A DNA stretch of 64,000 nucleotides, taken from assembly GCF_965205175.1 (NCBI RefSeq), contig NZ_OZ242038.1, positions 2,232,001 to 2,296,000 of the forward strand. The letters run 5' to 3'. This DNA is from Poriferisodalis sp965205175. GTDB lineage: Bacteria > Actinomycetota > Acidimicrobiia > Acidimicrobiales > Poriferisodalaceae. A program made the position numbers and the translations under genes. Below the pieces are notes generated by a model. The model was not told the origin of the DNA. It saw only the letters and a list, made by a program, of their open reading frames with translations, and did not search any database. The stretch's first letter is position 1; each line of letters starts with the position of its first letter. Below, in pieces: positions 17,091 through 26,799 of this stretch.

Positions 17091-18268
17091 CGGGCGTGCC
17101 CTTGCGGCGTGGCACGGGGACACTCGACCGTGCTCGGCACGGCCGCACTGTGACGAATGACGAGTTGGGCCACCCGCTGTGCAGCATCACGACGACCGAA
17201 GGTGGCCTCGGGGGCAGGCGACGGCGCGTCGGCGTCGCTGAGCGCCGCGATCTCCGCGAGCATCCGTTCGCTGTCGAATTCGTCATCGCTGACGACGCGA
17301 GCCCTGCCCAGCGCGGCCAGCTGCTCCGCATTGCGGCGCTGGTGGTCATTGGTCGCGATCGGCAGGGGGACCAGCACGGCAGGTGTTCCGAGCACCGCCA
17401 GCTCCGCCACGGTGGACGCTCCGGCGCGACAGATCGCAAGGTCGGCGGCGGCCAGCGCTATCGGCAGCTGCTCGTCGAACGGCACGGCGCGGTACCAGTC
17501 GCGCACGCGGGCCCCGTCGGGGCGCGGCGACGGAGGCGGGGGTCGCCCGAGCCAGTCTCGCTTGCCCACGACGTGATGCACGAACACGCCGTCTCGATCC
17601 CGCAGTGTCGGCAGCGACGCCCACACTGCCCGATTGATGCGCAGCGAGCCCAGCGAGCCGCCGAACACCACGACGACGGTGGCATCGTTCGGCCAGCCGA
17701 GCCGGCTGCGGGCGTTCCCCGCGTCGGTCGCTGCCTCGACGACTTGGGCGCGCACAGGGTTTCCCGTCACGACTTCTCTGCGCAGGCCGGTGCCAGGCAC
17801 AGGCACAGCTGCTGCACGCGCAAAGCGACCCAGCAGGCGGTTCGTCGCCGACGCTACCGCGTTCTGCTCGGCGATCACCAACGGCACGCGCCAGATCACT
17901 GCGCCCACGGTCGCAGGCAGTGCTGCGTAGCCGCCCAGTGACAGCACCGCCGCGGGACGCCGACGCCCGACGAGTGCGACGCCGCGCAGCGTCGCCCACG
18001 CCAGGCCTGCCGCTGACCGGGCATTGGCGAGGTTCACCCGACGCGCGTTGAGACCTCGCCCGCCGAGCAAGGTCGCGCCGAACTCGGAGTCCACCAGCAG
18101 CTGTGCGTCCATGCCTCGGGCGCTGCCGACGAAGTGAATCCGCTCGGACGGCCAGCCGCGCTCAGCCAGCGCCGCCGCCACGGCCAGGCCCGGCATCAGA
18201 TGCCCTGCGGTGCCGCCGCCCGCGATCAGCACGTCGGGAACGTCGGCAGCTCGGTCGCGTGCCCGCAT
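17087..18268 (-). CDS. murG: Lipid II synthase MurG (GT28)
   Basis: The 393-residue enzyme transfers GlcNAc from UDP-GlcNAc to lipid I on the inner membrane face. It has the N-terminal glycine-rich loop IAGGGTAGHLMPGLAVA, the acceptor region LSLGGYAALPATV, AEQNAVASATNRLL, the GGSLGSLRIN loop that binds the donor, and CRAGASTVAELAVLGTPAVLVPLP with the uracil/phosphate contacts. A tail of about 20 residues follows the fold. ATG 18268 lies three bases after the ftsW stop, and the murG stop overlaps the murC start. Confidence 0.97.
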   Translation of the reverse strand: MRARDRAADVPDVLIAGGGTAGHLMPGLAVAAALAERGWPSERIHFVGSARGMDAQLLVDSEFGATLLGGRGLNARRVNLANARSAAGLAWATLRGVALVGRRRPAAVLSLGGYAALPATVGAVIWRVPLVIAEQNAVASATNRLLGRFARAAAVPVPGTGLRREVVTGNPVRAQVVEAATDAGNARSRLGWPNDATVVVVFGGSLGSLRINRAVWASLPTLRDRDGVFVHHVVGKRDWLGRPPPPSPRPDGARVRDWYRAVPFDEQLPIALAAADLAICRAGASTVAELAVLGTPAVLVPLPIATNDHQRRNAEQLAALGRARVVSDDEFDSERMLAEIAALSDADAPSPAPEATFGRRDAAQRVAQLVIRHSAAVPSTVECPRATPQGHAR

Positions 18269-18271
18269 GGT

Positions 18272-19399
18272 TCAGCCGGATCGCCGTGTCACGTTCAACA
18301 GCAAACCGGCCGCTGCCGCTGTCACCACCAAGGACGAGCCTCCGAATGACAGGAAGGGCAGCGTCACGCCGGTCACCGGCAGCAAGCCGACCACACCGCC
18401 CACGTTCACCAGCGTCTGCAGCACGATCCAGATCGAAATGCCCGCAGCGAGCAGCGCGCCGAACAGATCCGGCGCTTGCTGGCTGGTCCGAAACCCTCCG
18501 ATGCCGACGACACCGAGCAGCCCGAGCAGCCCGAGCGCGCCGATGAGGCCCATCTCCTCGCCCACGATGACGAAGATGAAATCCGTGGACGCGTTGGGCA
18601 CCCAGCCCCACTTGGCCTGACCCTGCCCGAGACCTGCGCCGCGCAGTCCTCCCTGAGCCAAGCCGACCAAGCTCTGGAAGGTCTGATAGCCGCTCGCGCC
18701 GCGCTCGGCTACCGGATCCAAGAAGCCGGCCAGCCGCGCTCGACGGTAGGGCGCGACAACCGCCAGCAATGGCGCCGCAACAGCGATCATCGCGGCGATC
18801 TTGCCCAGATCACGGCCCGGCAGGCCGGCCACGAACAGCATCCCGACCCCGATGCCCGCCAACAGGAGCGTGGTTCCCAGATCGGGCTGCAGCAAGACCA
18901 GCGAGCAGCCCGCCGTGAGCAGCAGCATCGCCGGGCGCAGGATGCGATCGGGACGTTCGATCTGGTCCTTGCGGGCATCGAGGAAGGCTGCCAATGCGAC
19001 GATGAGCGCCAGTTTCGCGATCTCCGAGGGCTGAATGCTGTACTGACCGATTTGGATCCAGCGACGTGCGCCGCCCGTGCGGTCGCCCACCACCAGCACG
19101 ATGACCAGCAGGCTCGCGCTGACGGCCGCCAAGGGCAGCGCCAAGCGTCGCCAGTGCCGATAGTCGATGCCCAGCGTGACCAGCAAGGCAGCAGTTGCGA
19201 TCCCTGCGGACCACACATGGCGAGTGAAGTAGCGCATGGGCCGGACCGACGAGTCGATGCCGGTGGCTGAGGCAGCCGACAGCACCAGCACGACGCCGAG
19301 CAGCAGGAGCAGGAACGCCGCGCACAGCAGCGCCGCGTATCTGACCGAAGGTCCCGGCTGGGCACCCGATCGCGCACGCGGGGCGGCCGGACGGCTCAC
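18272..19399 (-). CDS. ftsW: SEDS peptidoglycan polymerase FtsW
   Basis: The 375-residue membrane protein has about ten hydrophobic helices and the SEDS hallmarks GGARRWIQIGQYSIQPSEIAK, LLQPDLGTTLLLAGIG, FVIVGEEMGLIGALG and LPFLSFGGSSLV. It polymerises lipid II at the septum together with FtsI. I place the start at GTG 19399 because it overlaps the murD stop as GTGA and leaves a short cytoplasmic N-terminus. The longer frame reaching 19633 reads through murD. Confidence 0.96.
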   Translation of the reverse strand: MSRPAAPRARSGAQPGPSVRYAALLCAAFLLLLLGVVLVLSAASATGIDSSVRPMRYFTRHVWSAGIATAALLVTLGIDYRHWRRLALPLAAVSASLLVIVLVVGDRTGGARRWIQIGQYSIQPSEIAKLALIVALAAFLDARKDQIERPDRILRPAMLLLTAGCSLVLLQPDLGTTLLLAGIGVGMLFVAGLPGRDLGKIAAMIAVAAPLLAVVAPYRRARLAGFLDPVAERGASGYQTFQSLVGLAQGGLRGAGLGQGQAKWGWVPNASTDFIFVIVGEEMGLIGALGLLGLLGVVGIGGFRTSQQAPDLFGALLAAGISIWIVLQTLVNVGGVVGLLPVTGVTLPFLSFGGSSLVVTAAAAGLLLNVTRRSG

Positions 19400-20838
19400 C
19401 GATGCGCCCCGTCGCCGCGTCGGGTACCGAGGCGTGCAGCCAGATCGGCCACGGCTGCGCTGAAGTGCCGGCCACGTTCGCGGTAGTTCGCATACCAGTC
19501 GAACGACGCACACCCAGGCGACAGCACCACGGCACGGTGCGGCTGCGCCATCCGGTAGGCGATCTCGACAGCTTCGGGCATCGATGCTGCACGGGCGACT
19601 CGAACCTGGCCGCAGCCCGGCTGACCGAAGCAATCCGCAACGTCATCGGCGGCCTCGCCGATGGCCACCACTGCATGAACGTGGCCTGCAATCGCAGCCA
19701 GATCGCCGAGATCGAGACCCTTGTTGCGGCCTCCTGCGATGAGCACTGCATCACGGAAGCCTCGCAGCGCAGCCACCGTCGAATGCGGCGCGGTGGACTT
19801 GCTGTCATCGTGGAAGTCCACCTCACCGATGCTTCCCGCCCTGGCCAGGCGGTGAGGAAGGCCGTCGAAAGCCTGCAGTTCTGCAGCTATCGCCTCGGCC
19901 GATGCGCCCATCTCCCACGCCACCGCAGTGGCGGCTGCAGCATTCGACAAGTCGTGAGGGCGCCGTCGAGGCATGGCGGCCAGCGCCACGACGCGCCGGC
20001 CGTGTGCGGTCAGCATCCCGCGTTCGTAGCGCACGTCGCAGCGCGCCTCGAGCTGCTCCGGCGTCGGGAAGGTCACACGCCGCGATCGGACATGGGCCGT
20101 CCATGGCGCGATCTCACGGTCGCCGAAGGGCACCACGGCGACGTCGTCGGTACCTTGCGCAGCCCAGATGCGAGCCTTGGACGCGGCGTAGTCGTGCAGG
20201 TCGCCGTGCCAGTCCAGGTGATCGGGCGCCAGGTTCAGCCACGCGGCCACTCGGGGCGCGAAGCTGCGTGCCCCATGCAGCCTGAACGACGATGCTTCCA
20301 CGACGAACGTGGAGACATCACGGTCGATGGCCTCAACCAGGGCGATGTCGGTGTTGCCGGCACTGAGCGAGGTGATGCCGCTGCGGTTGAGCATTCGCTC
20401 CGTGAGCGTGGTGACCGTCGTCTTGCCGTTCGTGCCGGTGATCGCTGCCAGCGGCCGACGGTCCCACTGAGCGGCAAGGTCCAGCTCGCTGACCACCCGC
20501 AGGCCGGCTTGGGCCGCCAGCGTGTAGCAGAGGTGTCGAGGCGGCACGCCGGGAGCCGGCACCACAGCAGCGGCCCCCGCCAGCAGCGAGCGCATCTGCT
20601 CGCCGTCGCCGGCGTCGTGAACGGCGACCTTGGGCGCAGCAGTCTGCGCGAGGCGCACCGTAGCTTCGGCGGGACGGTCGTCAGCTGCGATCACCTCGTG
20701 GCCCCGTGCAGCCAACGCCGTGGCCACTGCGCAGCCGGTCACACCCATGCCGACGACGACCACCGGCCCCTGCGCCGGATGCAGCCCGGAGCGGTGCTGG
20801 TCGGACCGGTGCCGCCGGCCGGACGTGACACCGCTCAC
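19396..20838 (-). CDS. murD: UDP-N-acetylmuramoylalanine--D-glutamate ligase MurD
   Basis: The 480-residue ligase adds D-Glu to UDP-MurNAc-L-Ala. It has VVVVGMGVTGCAVA near residue 26, SELDLAAQW, the P-loop ITGTNGKTT near residue 133, NLAPDHLDWHGDLHDYAASK with the carbamylated-Lys region, FHDDSKSTAPHSTVAAL, and GGRNKGLDL. The end LSPGCASFDWYANYRERG matches the family. The start GTG 20838 overlaps the mraY stop (GTGA), and the stop overlaps the ftsW start, so the three are coupled. Confidence 0.97.
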   Translation of the reverse strand: MSGVTSGRRHRSDQHRSGLHPAQGPVVVVGMGVTGCAVATALAARGHEVIAADDRPAEATVRLAQTAAPKVAVHDAGDGEQMRSLLAGAAAVVPAPGVPPRHLCYTLAAQAGLRVVSELDLAAQWDRRPLAAITGTNGKTTVTTLTERMLNRSGITSLSAGNTDIALVEAIDRDVSTFVVEASSFRLHGARSFAPRVAAWLNLAPDHLDWHGDLHDYAASKARIWAAQGTDDVAVVPFGDREIAPWTAHVRSRRVTFPTPEQLEARCDVRYERGMLTAHGRRVVALAAMPRRRPHDLSNAAAATAVAWEMGASAEAIAAELQAFDGLPHRLARAGSIGEVDFHDDSKSTAPHSTVAALRGFRDAVLIAGGRNKGLDLGDLAAIAGHVHAVVAIGEAADDVADCFGQPGCGQVRVARAASMPEAVEIAYRMAQPHRAVVLSPGCASFDWYANYRERGRHFSAAVADLAARLGTRRGDGAHR

Positions 20839-21887
20839 AGCGAGTCCGCCGGAAGCTCGATGAGGCCCAGGCTCAAGTAGTCGGCGTAGTACACGCCCAA
20901 CGCGAGGGCGACGAGCAGGCTGTTCACGATCCAGAGCCGGATGAGCACGGTGGTCTCGGGCCAGCCGCCCAGCTCGAGGTGATGGTGCATCGGCGCCATG
21001 CGCAGCACGCGGCGTCCGAAGAGCTGAAACGAACCGACTTGGACGATCACCGAGGCGGTCTCGATGACGTACAAGCCGCCGATGACCGGCAGCAGGAGAT
21101 CGACGTGCAACAGCATCGCGAGCCCTGCCATCGCCGTGCCGATTGCCAGTGAGCCTGTGTCGCCCATGAAGATACGGGCCGGCGGCGAGTTCCACCACAG
21201 GAACCCTGCGCACGCGCCGGCCATGGCCGCCGCCACGATGGCGAGGTCCAGCGGGTGCTTGACGTCGTAAGAGTTCGGGTGACGGAAGGCCCAGTAGCCG
21301 ACGACGACGAACGCCGCAAACGCCAGCGATGCCGACCCGGCTGCCAGTCCGTCGAGCCCGTCGGTGAGGTTCACCGCGTTCGACGTGCCGAGCACGACGA
21401 CCACCGCCCACAGCACCCACACCGAAGCCGGGATCCGCAGTGAGTTCCCGTCGAGGCGTGTGAAGCCGATCGCCGTGTCGATGTCGACCCACCACGCGCA
21501 CGCAGCAGCGAAGCCTGCGCCCACAGCAATCAGACCGAACAGCTTGGCTCGCTTGTTGAGACCCAGATTGCGCTCGCGGCTCACCTTGATCCAGTCGTCG
21601 GCCAGGCCGACGGCGCCGGCGCCGCAGACGGCTGCCATCAGCACGATGCCCGAACGCGTGATGACGGTCTCTGCACGCAGGTGGCTCACGACGTAGCCGA
21701 CCGCGGCCGCGGCAACGATTGCGGCGCCCCCCATGGTCGGCGTGCCCGCCTTGGTGATGTGGCCCTGCGGGCCGTCGAGACGGATGGGCTGGCCGACGCC
21801 CCGCGCTCGCAGCCACGGCAGGAGATAGCGGGTGCCCACCAGCGACACCACCATCGCGGAGCTGGCGGCGAGGAGCAGTGCTATCAT
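20835..21887 (-). CDS. mraY: Phospho-MurNAc-pentapeptide translocase MraY
   Basis: The 350-residue, ten-helix membrane enzyme makes lipid I from UDP-MurNAc-pentapeptide and undecaprenyl phosphate. Diagnostic segments are GTPTMGG, LADDWIKVSRERNLGL (Asp pair), NAVNLTDGLDGLA, FMGDTGSLAIGT and the cytoplasmic MHHHLELGGWPETTV loop. ATG 21887 overlaps the murE stop by four bases. That leaves no room for murF, which normally sits between murE and mraY. Confidence 0.97.
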   Translation of the reverse strand: MIALLLAASSAMVVSLVGTRYLLPWLRARGVGQPIRLDGPQGHITKAGTPTMGGAAIVAAAAVGYVVSHLRAETVITRSGIVLMAAVCGAGAVGLADDWIKVSRERNLGLNKRAKLFGLIAVGAGFAAACAWWVDIDTAIGFTRLDGNSLRIPASVWVLWAVVVVLGTSNAVNLTDGLDGLAAGSASLAFAAFVVVGYWAFRHPNSYDVKHPLDLAIVAAAMAGACAGFLWWNSPPARIFMGDTGSLAIGTAMAGLAMLLHVDLLLPVIGGLYVIETASVIVQVGSFQLFGRRVLRMAPMHHHLELGGWPETTVLIRLWIVNSLLVALALGVYYADYLSLGLIELPADSL

Positions 21888-23404
21888 CGCCGCGTTCGCC
21901 GACGCTGCTGCAGACGCCCGCCCGCCGCTGCCGCATCGTCGAAAGGCACCGTACGGTTCCCGATCGTCTGCGACGTCTCGTGGCCCTTGCCGGCAACCAC
22001 GACGACGTCGCCCGCTCGGGCGTGGTCGACGGCGAAGGCAATGGCGGCGGATCGGTCCAGCTCGACGTGCAGACCGCCGCGTGCGCCAGGCCTGCGGCGG
22101 ACGCCCTCGGCGATGTCAGCTGCGATGCGAGCCGGATCCTCGCTGCGGGGATTGTCCGAGGTCAGCACCACCATGTCGGCATGGCGGTGCGCTGCCGCGC
22201 CCATGGGTGCCCGCTTGGACTGGTCCCGATCTCCGCCGGCGCCGAACACTGCCCACAAGCGCCCTGCTGGAGCGCACAGCTCGCGAGCACTCCTCAAGGC
22301 GGCGGCGAGCGCGTCGGGCTTGTGCGCGAAGTCGACCAGCACGGTGATGTCGTCGTCGGTTCCGCTCACCGGCCACAGGCGCCCTCGCACCGGGGCAATC
22401 GCGGGCATCGCCGCAGCGATCGCGTCGTCGTCAAATCCGAGCGCACTCGCCGTGGCCGCCGCGGCCGCGAGATTGGCCGCATTGATCCGTCCCAGCAGGC
22501 GGCTTCGTACCGTGTGCCCGCGCCATCGACCGCTGATGCCGACGGGACTCACCGTGACCTGTTCGATGTCGGACGGCTGCCATGTTGCGACGAGGTCCGT
22601 GGTGCCGGCGATCATCTTCGACAGTCGGCGGCCCCACGCGTCGGCCACGTTCAGCACGGCCACGGCACTGCGGCCGTCGAACAGGCGCGCCTTGGCAGCG
22701 AAGTAGTCCTCCATGGTCCGGTGAAAGTCCAGATGCTCATGGCTCAGGTTCGTGAACACGCCGGCTGCGAAACGGGCGCCATTGAGCCGGCCCAAGGCGA
22801 GCGCGTGGGAGGAGACCTCCAGCACCACCATCTCCGCACCGGCATCAACCGCACGACGAAGGCGACGGCACAGCTGCGGCGCTTCGGGTGTCGTACGCGC
22901 TCCGTCGAGCGTCCCCATGACCTCGCAGGGGGTTCCGCACGCACGCGCGAGGTCGGCGACGGCGTGCGCCACGGTCGTCTTGCCCGACGTGCCGGTGACC
23001 CCGACGACCCTGCACTGTCGCCACGGCTGTCCCCAGACCGCCGCAGAGGCGGGTCCCAGCGCAGCTCGCACGTCGGACACGACAATCTGGGGCACGTCGA
23101 GGTCGAGCCGACGGGACACCAGCACAGCTGTGGCACCGGCGGCGAGCGCTTGCGGAGCGAAGCGATGCCCGTCGTGGTGCTGACCCACCACGCAGCAGAA
23201 CAGCGCTCCGGGCGTGACGCAGCGACTGTCGTGCGTGATGCCGTACACGAGCGCACCCTCGTACGCAGCTTGGCCGGCCTGCGGACTGGACCCCGGGCTG
23301 GAGGGGCCGACGTACGTGCCGCCGACAGCTCGGGCCAGCTCCTCCACACGCGTGGCGCCGGGCTGCGGTGCTGCGGCCGTCGGCAGGTGCGTGGCACTGC
23401 TCAT
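21884..23404 (-). CDS. murE: UDP-MurNAc-tripeptide synthetase MurE, meso-DAP type
   Basis: The 506-residue ligase has the P-loop GVTGTSGKTT near residues 135-144, VSSHALALGRL, FTNLSHEHLDFHRTMEDYFAAKARLF with Lys238 as the probable carbamate, and DNPRSEDP at residues 417-424. The DNPR form is typical of enzymes that add meso-diaminopimelate rather than lysine, so the wall is predicted to be DAP type. ATG 23404 overlaps the ftsI stop and the gene stop overlaps mraY, giving tight coupling. No second Mur ligase domain is fused to it. Confidence 0.96.
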   Translation of the reverse strand: MSSATHLPTAAAPQPGATRVEELARAVGGTYVGPSSPGSSPQAGQAAYEGALVYGITHDSRCVTPGALFCCVVGQHHDGHRFAPQALAAGATAVLVSRRLDLDVPQIVVSDVRAALGPASAAVWGQPWRQCRVVGVTGTSGKTTVAHAVADLARACGTPCEVMGTLDGARTTPEAPQLCRRLRRAVDAGAEMVVLEVSSHALALGRLNGARFAAGVFTNLSHEHLDFHRTMEDYFAAKARLFDGRSAVAVLNVADAWGRRLSKMIAGTTDLVATWQPSDIEQVTVSPVGISGRWRGHTVRSRLLGRINAANLAAAAATASALGFDDDAIAAAMPAIAPVRGRLWPVSGTDDDITVLVDFAHKPDALAAALRSARELCAPAGRLWAVFGAGGDRDQSKRAPMGAAAHRHADMVVLTSDNPRSEDPARIAADIAEGVRRRPGARGGLHVELDRSAAIAFAVDHARAGDVVVVAGKGHETSQTIGNRTVPFDDAAAAGGRLQQRRRTRR

Positions 23405-25350
23405 CGCGTTCGGTGCTCGTCGGGCGACACCCGCAGCATCCGCAAGGCGTACTCGGCGATCTCCGCAAAGACCGGCGCGGCCACGATGCCGGCCCGATGC
23501 TCTCGAGGTTCGTCGAGCACCACGACCACCGTGAGCTCGGGCCGGTCAGCCGGCAAGAACCCTGCGAACGAGCTGGTGTAGGCGTCGTCGAGGTAGCCGC
23601 CATCGGGACTGGCCTTCTGCGCAGTGCCGGTCTTTCCCGCAGCTCGGTAGCCCTCCACGGCAGCTCGTTTGCCTGTCCCCGTCTCGACAACCTCGGCCAG
23701 GATGGTCTGCATCTGACGAGCAGTCTCCTCGGACACGACTCGACGCGTCGACGCCGCAGCTGCGGGCTGCAACGTGCCGTCGCTGCCGACGCTGCCCACC
23801 ACGAGGCGCGGCTGGACGTACTCGCCGTCGTTGGCGAGCGCATTGAACGCTGCTGTCAGCTGAATTGCCGTCACCGCGACCCCTTGGCCGAACGCGATCG
23901 TGGCCAGATCGGTGCCACGCCACTGCTTGGCGGGGCGCAAGATGCCGCGACTCTCGCCTGGCAGCGCAGGCGCATCGCCGCTGCCGGTGAGCCGTCCGAA
24001 GCCGAACGATCTCAGGGAGCGGTGCAGTCGCGCCGCCCCGATCCGCTCAGCGAGCTTGATCGTCCCGATGTTCGACGAATGAACGAGGATCTCCGATGTC
24101 GTCATCTGTCGGTCGAAGCTGGAGTAGGGCTCGACGAACTCTTTGTCGGCGAAGGTGTAGCTGGACGGCGTGTGGTGCAGCTCCTCGGGCGTGGTCAGCC
24201 CGGCGTCCAGTGCAGTGGCGATCGCGAAGCTCTTCGCGACGGAACCCGGCTCGAAGGGATGCGAGTAGGCCGGGTTGTAGGCCACGGGCCTGATCCGTCC
24301 GGTGTCGCGGTCGCGGGCGACGCCCGCCAGCGCCAGCACGTCGCCGGTGTCCACCGCCATCACCACCGCCATGCCGCCTTGCGCGCCGGTCTCCTGAACC
24401 GCCTCGCTGATGGATCGCTCGGCAACCCACTGCATCTGCGTGTGCAGGGTGAGCACGACGTCGTCGCCGTGGCTCGCCGGCTCGAAGAGCTGGGTGCCCG
24501 CCGGCAGGGGCATCCCGCTCAAAGCGATGCGCGCGACCTCGCGGCCGTCGGTGCCGTCGAGCAGCTCGGCGAACTGCATCTCGGCGCCGCCCAGCGGATT
24601 CTGGTCGATGTCGGTGCCGCCCAGCAGTCCTCGTGCGAAGTCGTCCCCGTTGGGCCGCAGCCTTGAGAGCTCGCGGCGCACCCCGATGCCGGCAAGCTGC
24701 ATCTCCTGCACAGCCAGTCCGTCTTGCGGGCTCACTTGGCGCGCCACGTACACGAAGTGCCGATCGCTTGCGAGTCGCTCGGCAACGACCTCGACGTCGA
24801 CGTCGAGCACTGACGCCAGTGCAGCAGCGGTGGCGTACGGGTCGGTGACCTGACGCGGGTCGGCCCAGATCGTGGGCAGGCTGTCCGACACCGCGAGCAG
24901 ATTCAGATTCCGGTCCAGAATCGCGCCGCGTACCGACTCGATCTCCCAGTGCGCAGTCCCTTGGCGTTCGCCCAAGGCGGCATAGGTGTCGCGGTCGAGC
25001 CACTGCACCTGCACGAGGCGGACGCCGAGCGTGGCCAGCGCCGCAATCGAGGCAACGATCAGCAGCAGCGCCCGTCGACGCGGCAGCCCCGCACGCGCCG
25101 AACGCCGACGCGAGCTGGGCGATGCCTGTTCAGCGGCTCGCCGGCGCTGCGGCGCATCACGCCCTCGGGGTGCTCCCGCTGCGGGATGCCACCGCTGCTG
25201 TCGTGCCTGCGACGCGGCCGCTCGCGACCGACGGTCCGAGGCCGGGTCGCGGCGGGCAGCGGGCGCAGCCAGGCCCGGCGGCTTGCCCATCGACGGATGC
25301 CACTGCGCCATCGTGTCGGGGCGCTGGTGCTGTTCAAGAACGTCGGTCAT
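23401..25350 (-). CDS. ftsI: Septal transpeptidase FtsI (class B PBP)
   Basis: The 649-residue protein has a long basic, low-complexity cytoplasmic N-terminus (about 90 residues), one membrane helix (ALLLIVASIAALATLGV), a PBP dimer domain starting RGAILDRNLNLLAVS, and a transpeptidase domain with S370-V-A-K, S425-S-N and K573-T-G. It cross-links septal peptidoglycan with FtsW as partner. The start ATG 25350 overlaps ftsL by 17 bases. An in-frame ATG 13 codons later is an alternative. The N-terminal extension resembles those of other actinobacterial PbpB proteins, which bind cytoplasmic regulators. Confidence 0.96.
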   Translation of the reverse strand: MTDVLEQHQRPDTMAQWHPSMGKPPGLAAPAARRDPASDRRSRAAASQARQQRWHPAAGAPRGRDAPQRRRAAEQASPSSRRRSARAGLPRRRALLLIVASIAALATLGVRLVQVQWLDRDTYAALGERQGTAHWEIESVRGAILDRNLNLLAVSDSLPTIWADPRQVTDPYATAAALASVLDVDVEVVAERLASDRHFVYVARQVSPQDGLAVQEMQLAGIGVRRELSRLRPNGDDFARGLLGGTDIDQNPLGGAEMQFAELLDGTDGREVARIALSGMPLPAGTQLFEPASHGDDVVLTLHTQMQWVAERSISEAVQETGAQGGMAVVMAVDTGDVLALAGVARDRDTGRIRPVAYNPAYSHPFEPGSVAKSFAIATALDAGLTTPEELHHTPSSYTFADKEFVEPYSSFDRQMTTSEILVHSSNIGTIKLAERIGAARLHRSLRSFGFGRLTGSGDAPALPGESRGILRPAKQWRGTDLATIAFGQGVAVTAIQLTAAFNALANDGEYVQPRLVVGSVGSDGTLQPAAAASTRRVVSEETARQMQTILAEVVETGTGKRAAVEGYRAAGKTGTAQKASPDGGYLDDAYTSSFAGFLPADRPELTVVVVLDEPREHRAGIVAAPVFAEIAEYALRMLRVSPDEHRTR

Positions 25351-25810
25351 GCGCGGTGGACGCGTCGGTCAGCAGCGATTTGATCCAGAGCCAGTCTCCG
25401 CTTTGATGAGCGACCGGTTGCGACTGGTCGGCTGCTGCGATGTGACGTGGCTGAATCCTCAGGTCGATCGGGTCGGCGGCGTTCACCAGTCCGAGCGCTC
25501 CGATCCCCATCAGCTCGATCTCCGCGGGACCATGGAGCGTCTGGAGCTCGTAGCGAAGATCGATCAAGCGCTCTCGCTCCACGGCGATCTCCGATTCCAG
25601 TTCGGACAGGCGGTACTGGCCTGCTGCCAGCATCGAGTGGAACGCCGCCAGCCCGGTGAGCACGGCGATGGCGCCAGCCGCGCACAGCGCGGCGACGCCC
25701 ACGACTCGCAGGCCCACCATGCGTCGCGCCGGCGCCTGCTGCTGCGCCGGCGCCTGCCGTTGCGCGGGCATCGTGCTCGCAACGCCGAGGTGTGCGGCGA
25801 CGACAGCCAT
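25334..25810 (-). CDS. ftsL: FtsL-like septum protein
   Basis: The 158-residue protein has a cytoplasmic N-terminus rich in Ala, Gln and Pro, one membrane helix (VGVAALCAAGAIAVLTGLAAF), and a periplasmic coiled coil (QYRLSELESEIAVERERLIDLRYELQTL) followed by EIELMGIGALGLVNAADP. FtsL sequences diverge strongly, so the call rests on this topology and on its place between rsmH and ftsI. It should bridge FtsQ and the FtsW-FtsI synthase. Confidence 0.85.
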   Translation of the reverse strand: MAVVAAHLGVASTMPAQRQAPAQQQAPARRMVGLRVVGVAALCAAGAIAVLTGLAAFHSMLAAGQYRLSELESEIAVERERLIDLRYELQTLHGPAEIELMGIGALGLVNAADPIDLRIQPRHIAAADQSQPVAHQSGDWLWIKSLLTDASTAHDRRS

Positions 25811-25842
25811 GAGAGTGCTCGGGTGCTGACTCAGCGCCGGGA

Positions 25843-26799
25843 TCAGCGATGTGCCGGCTCAAGGCGCTCCGCGGCGCGCAGCAGTGCGCTTGCGGCGCGC
25901 GGGTTGCGCTCGACTTCAGCGGCGCTGGGCCGTGTGACCTTGCGCCGCAAGAGGCGCACCGAAGGCTCGGCGCCGCAGATGCACGGCAGGGTGGACGGAC
26001 ACTGGCACACGCCGTCGGCTGCTTCTCGCAGAATGATTTTCACGATGCTGTCTTCTCCTGAGTGATAGGCGAGCGTTGCGAGGCGACCGCGTGGCGCCAG
26101 TCGCGAGAGCGCGGCTCGCAGGGCGGGGTCGATGAGGTTCAATTCGTCGTTCACTTCGATGCGAATGGCCGCAAACGTGCGCATCGCCGGATGTCTGCGG
26201 GCGCGGCGGGCGGCAGCGGGCACAGCTGAGGTGACGACGTCGACGAGCTGGCACGTGGAACACAGCGGCCGTGCCGCCACGATCGCCGCGGCGATGCGGC
26301 CGGCGTGGCGCTCGCCGGCATGGCGCCGCAGCAGCGCGCGCAGCTCGTCGAACCCGTAACGGTTCACCACATAGCCGGCGTCGCGTCCGGTGCGCGGATC
26401 CATCCGCATGTCCAGCGGAGCGTCGTGGCGGTGAGAGAACCCGCGCTCGCCGGTGTCGAGCTGGTGGCTGCTGACGCCGAAGTCGAACAGCACGCCGACG
26501 AGCGGACCGCACGCCGCCGCGTCGATCAGCTCGCCGAGGCGGTCGAACGGCTCGCAGCACAGGGTGACGCGGTCGGCGAAGGGCGCGAGACGTTCCCGTG
26601 CAGCGGCGATGGCCTCGGGATCTCGATCGACGCCGAGCAGTCGGCGCTGCGGATGCTGGCGCAACAGCAGCTCCGCATGACCGCCTCCGCCCAAGGTCGC
26701 GTCGACGAACAGCCCTCCGCCGACGGTCGCGAACACCTCGGCGATCTCGTCGACCATCACCGGATCGTGGAACGATCGATGAGTCTTCGGCGCCGTCAT
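25843..26799 (-). CDS. rsmH: 16S rRNA (cytosine1402-N4)-methyltransferase RsmH
   Basis: The 318-residue SAM enzyme (formerly MraW) shows HDPVMVDEIAEVF, the SAM motif FVDATLGGGGHAELLL, GVDRDPEAIAAA, LFDFGVSSHQLDTGERGFSHR, LDMRMD, the RIEVNDEL region and ATLAYHSGEDSIVK. It methylates C1402 in the ribosomal P site. A Cys-rich stretch CQCPSTLPCICG near the C-terminus is common in actinobacterial members. ATG 26799 overlaps the mraZ stop by four bases. Confidence 0.96.
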   Translation of the reverse strand: MTAPKTHRSFHDPVMVDEIAEVFATVGGGLFVDATLGGGGHAELLLRQHPQRRLLGVDRDPEAIAAARERLAPFADRVTLCCEPFDRLGELIDAAACGPLVGVLFDFGVSSHQLDTGERGFSHRHDAPLDMRMDPRTGRDAGYVVNRYGFDELRALLRRHAGERHAGRIAAAIVAARPLCSTCQLVDVVTSAVPAAARRARRHPAMRTFAAIRIEVNDELNLIDPALRAALSRLAPRGRLATLAYHSGEDSIVKIILREAADGVCQCPSTLPCICGAEPSVRLLRRKVTRPSAAEVERNPRAASALLRAAERLEPAHR

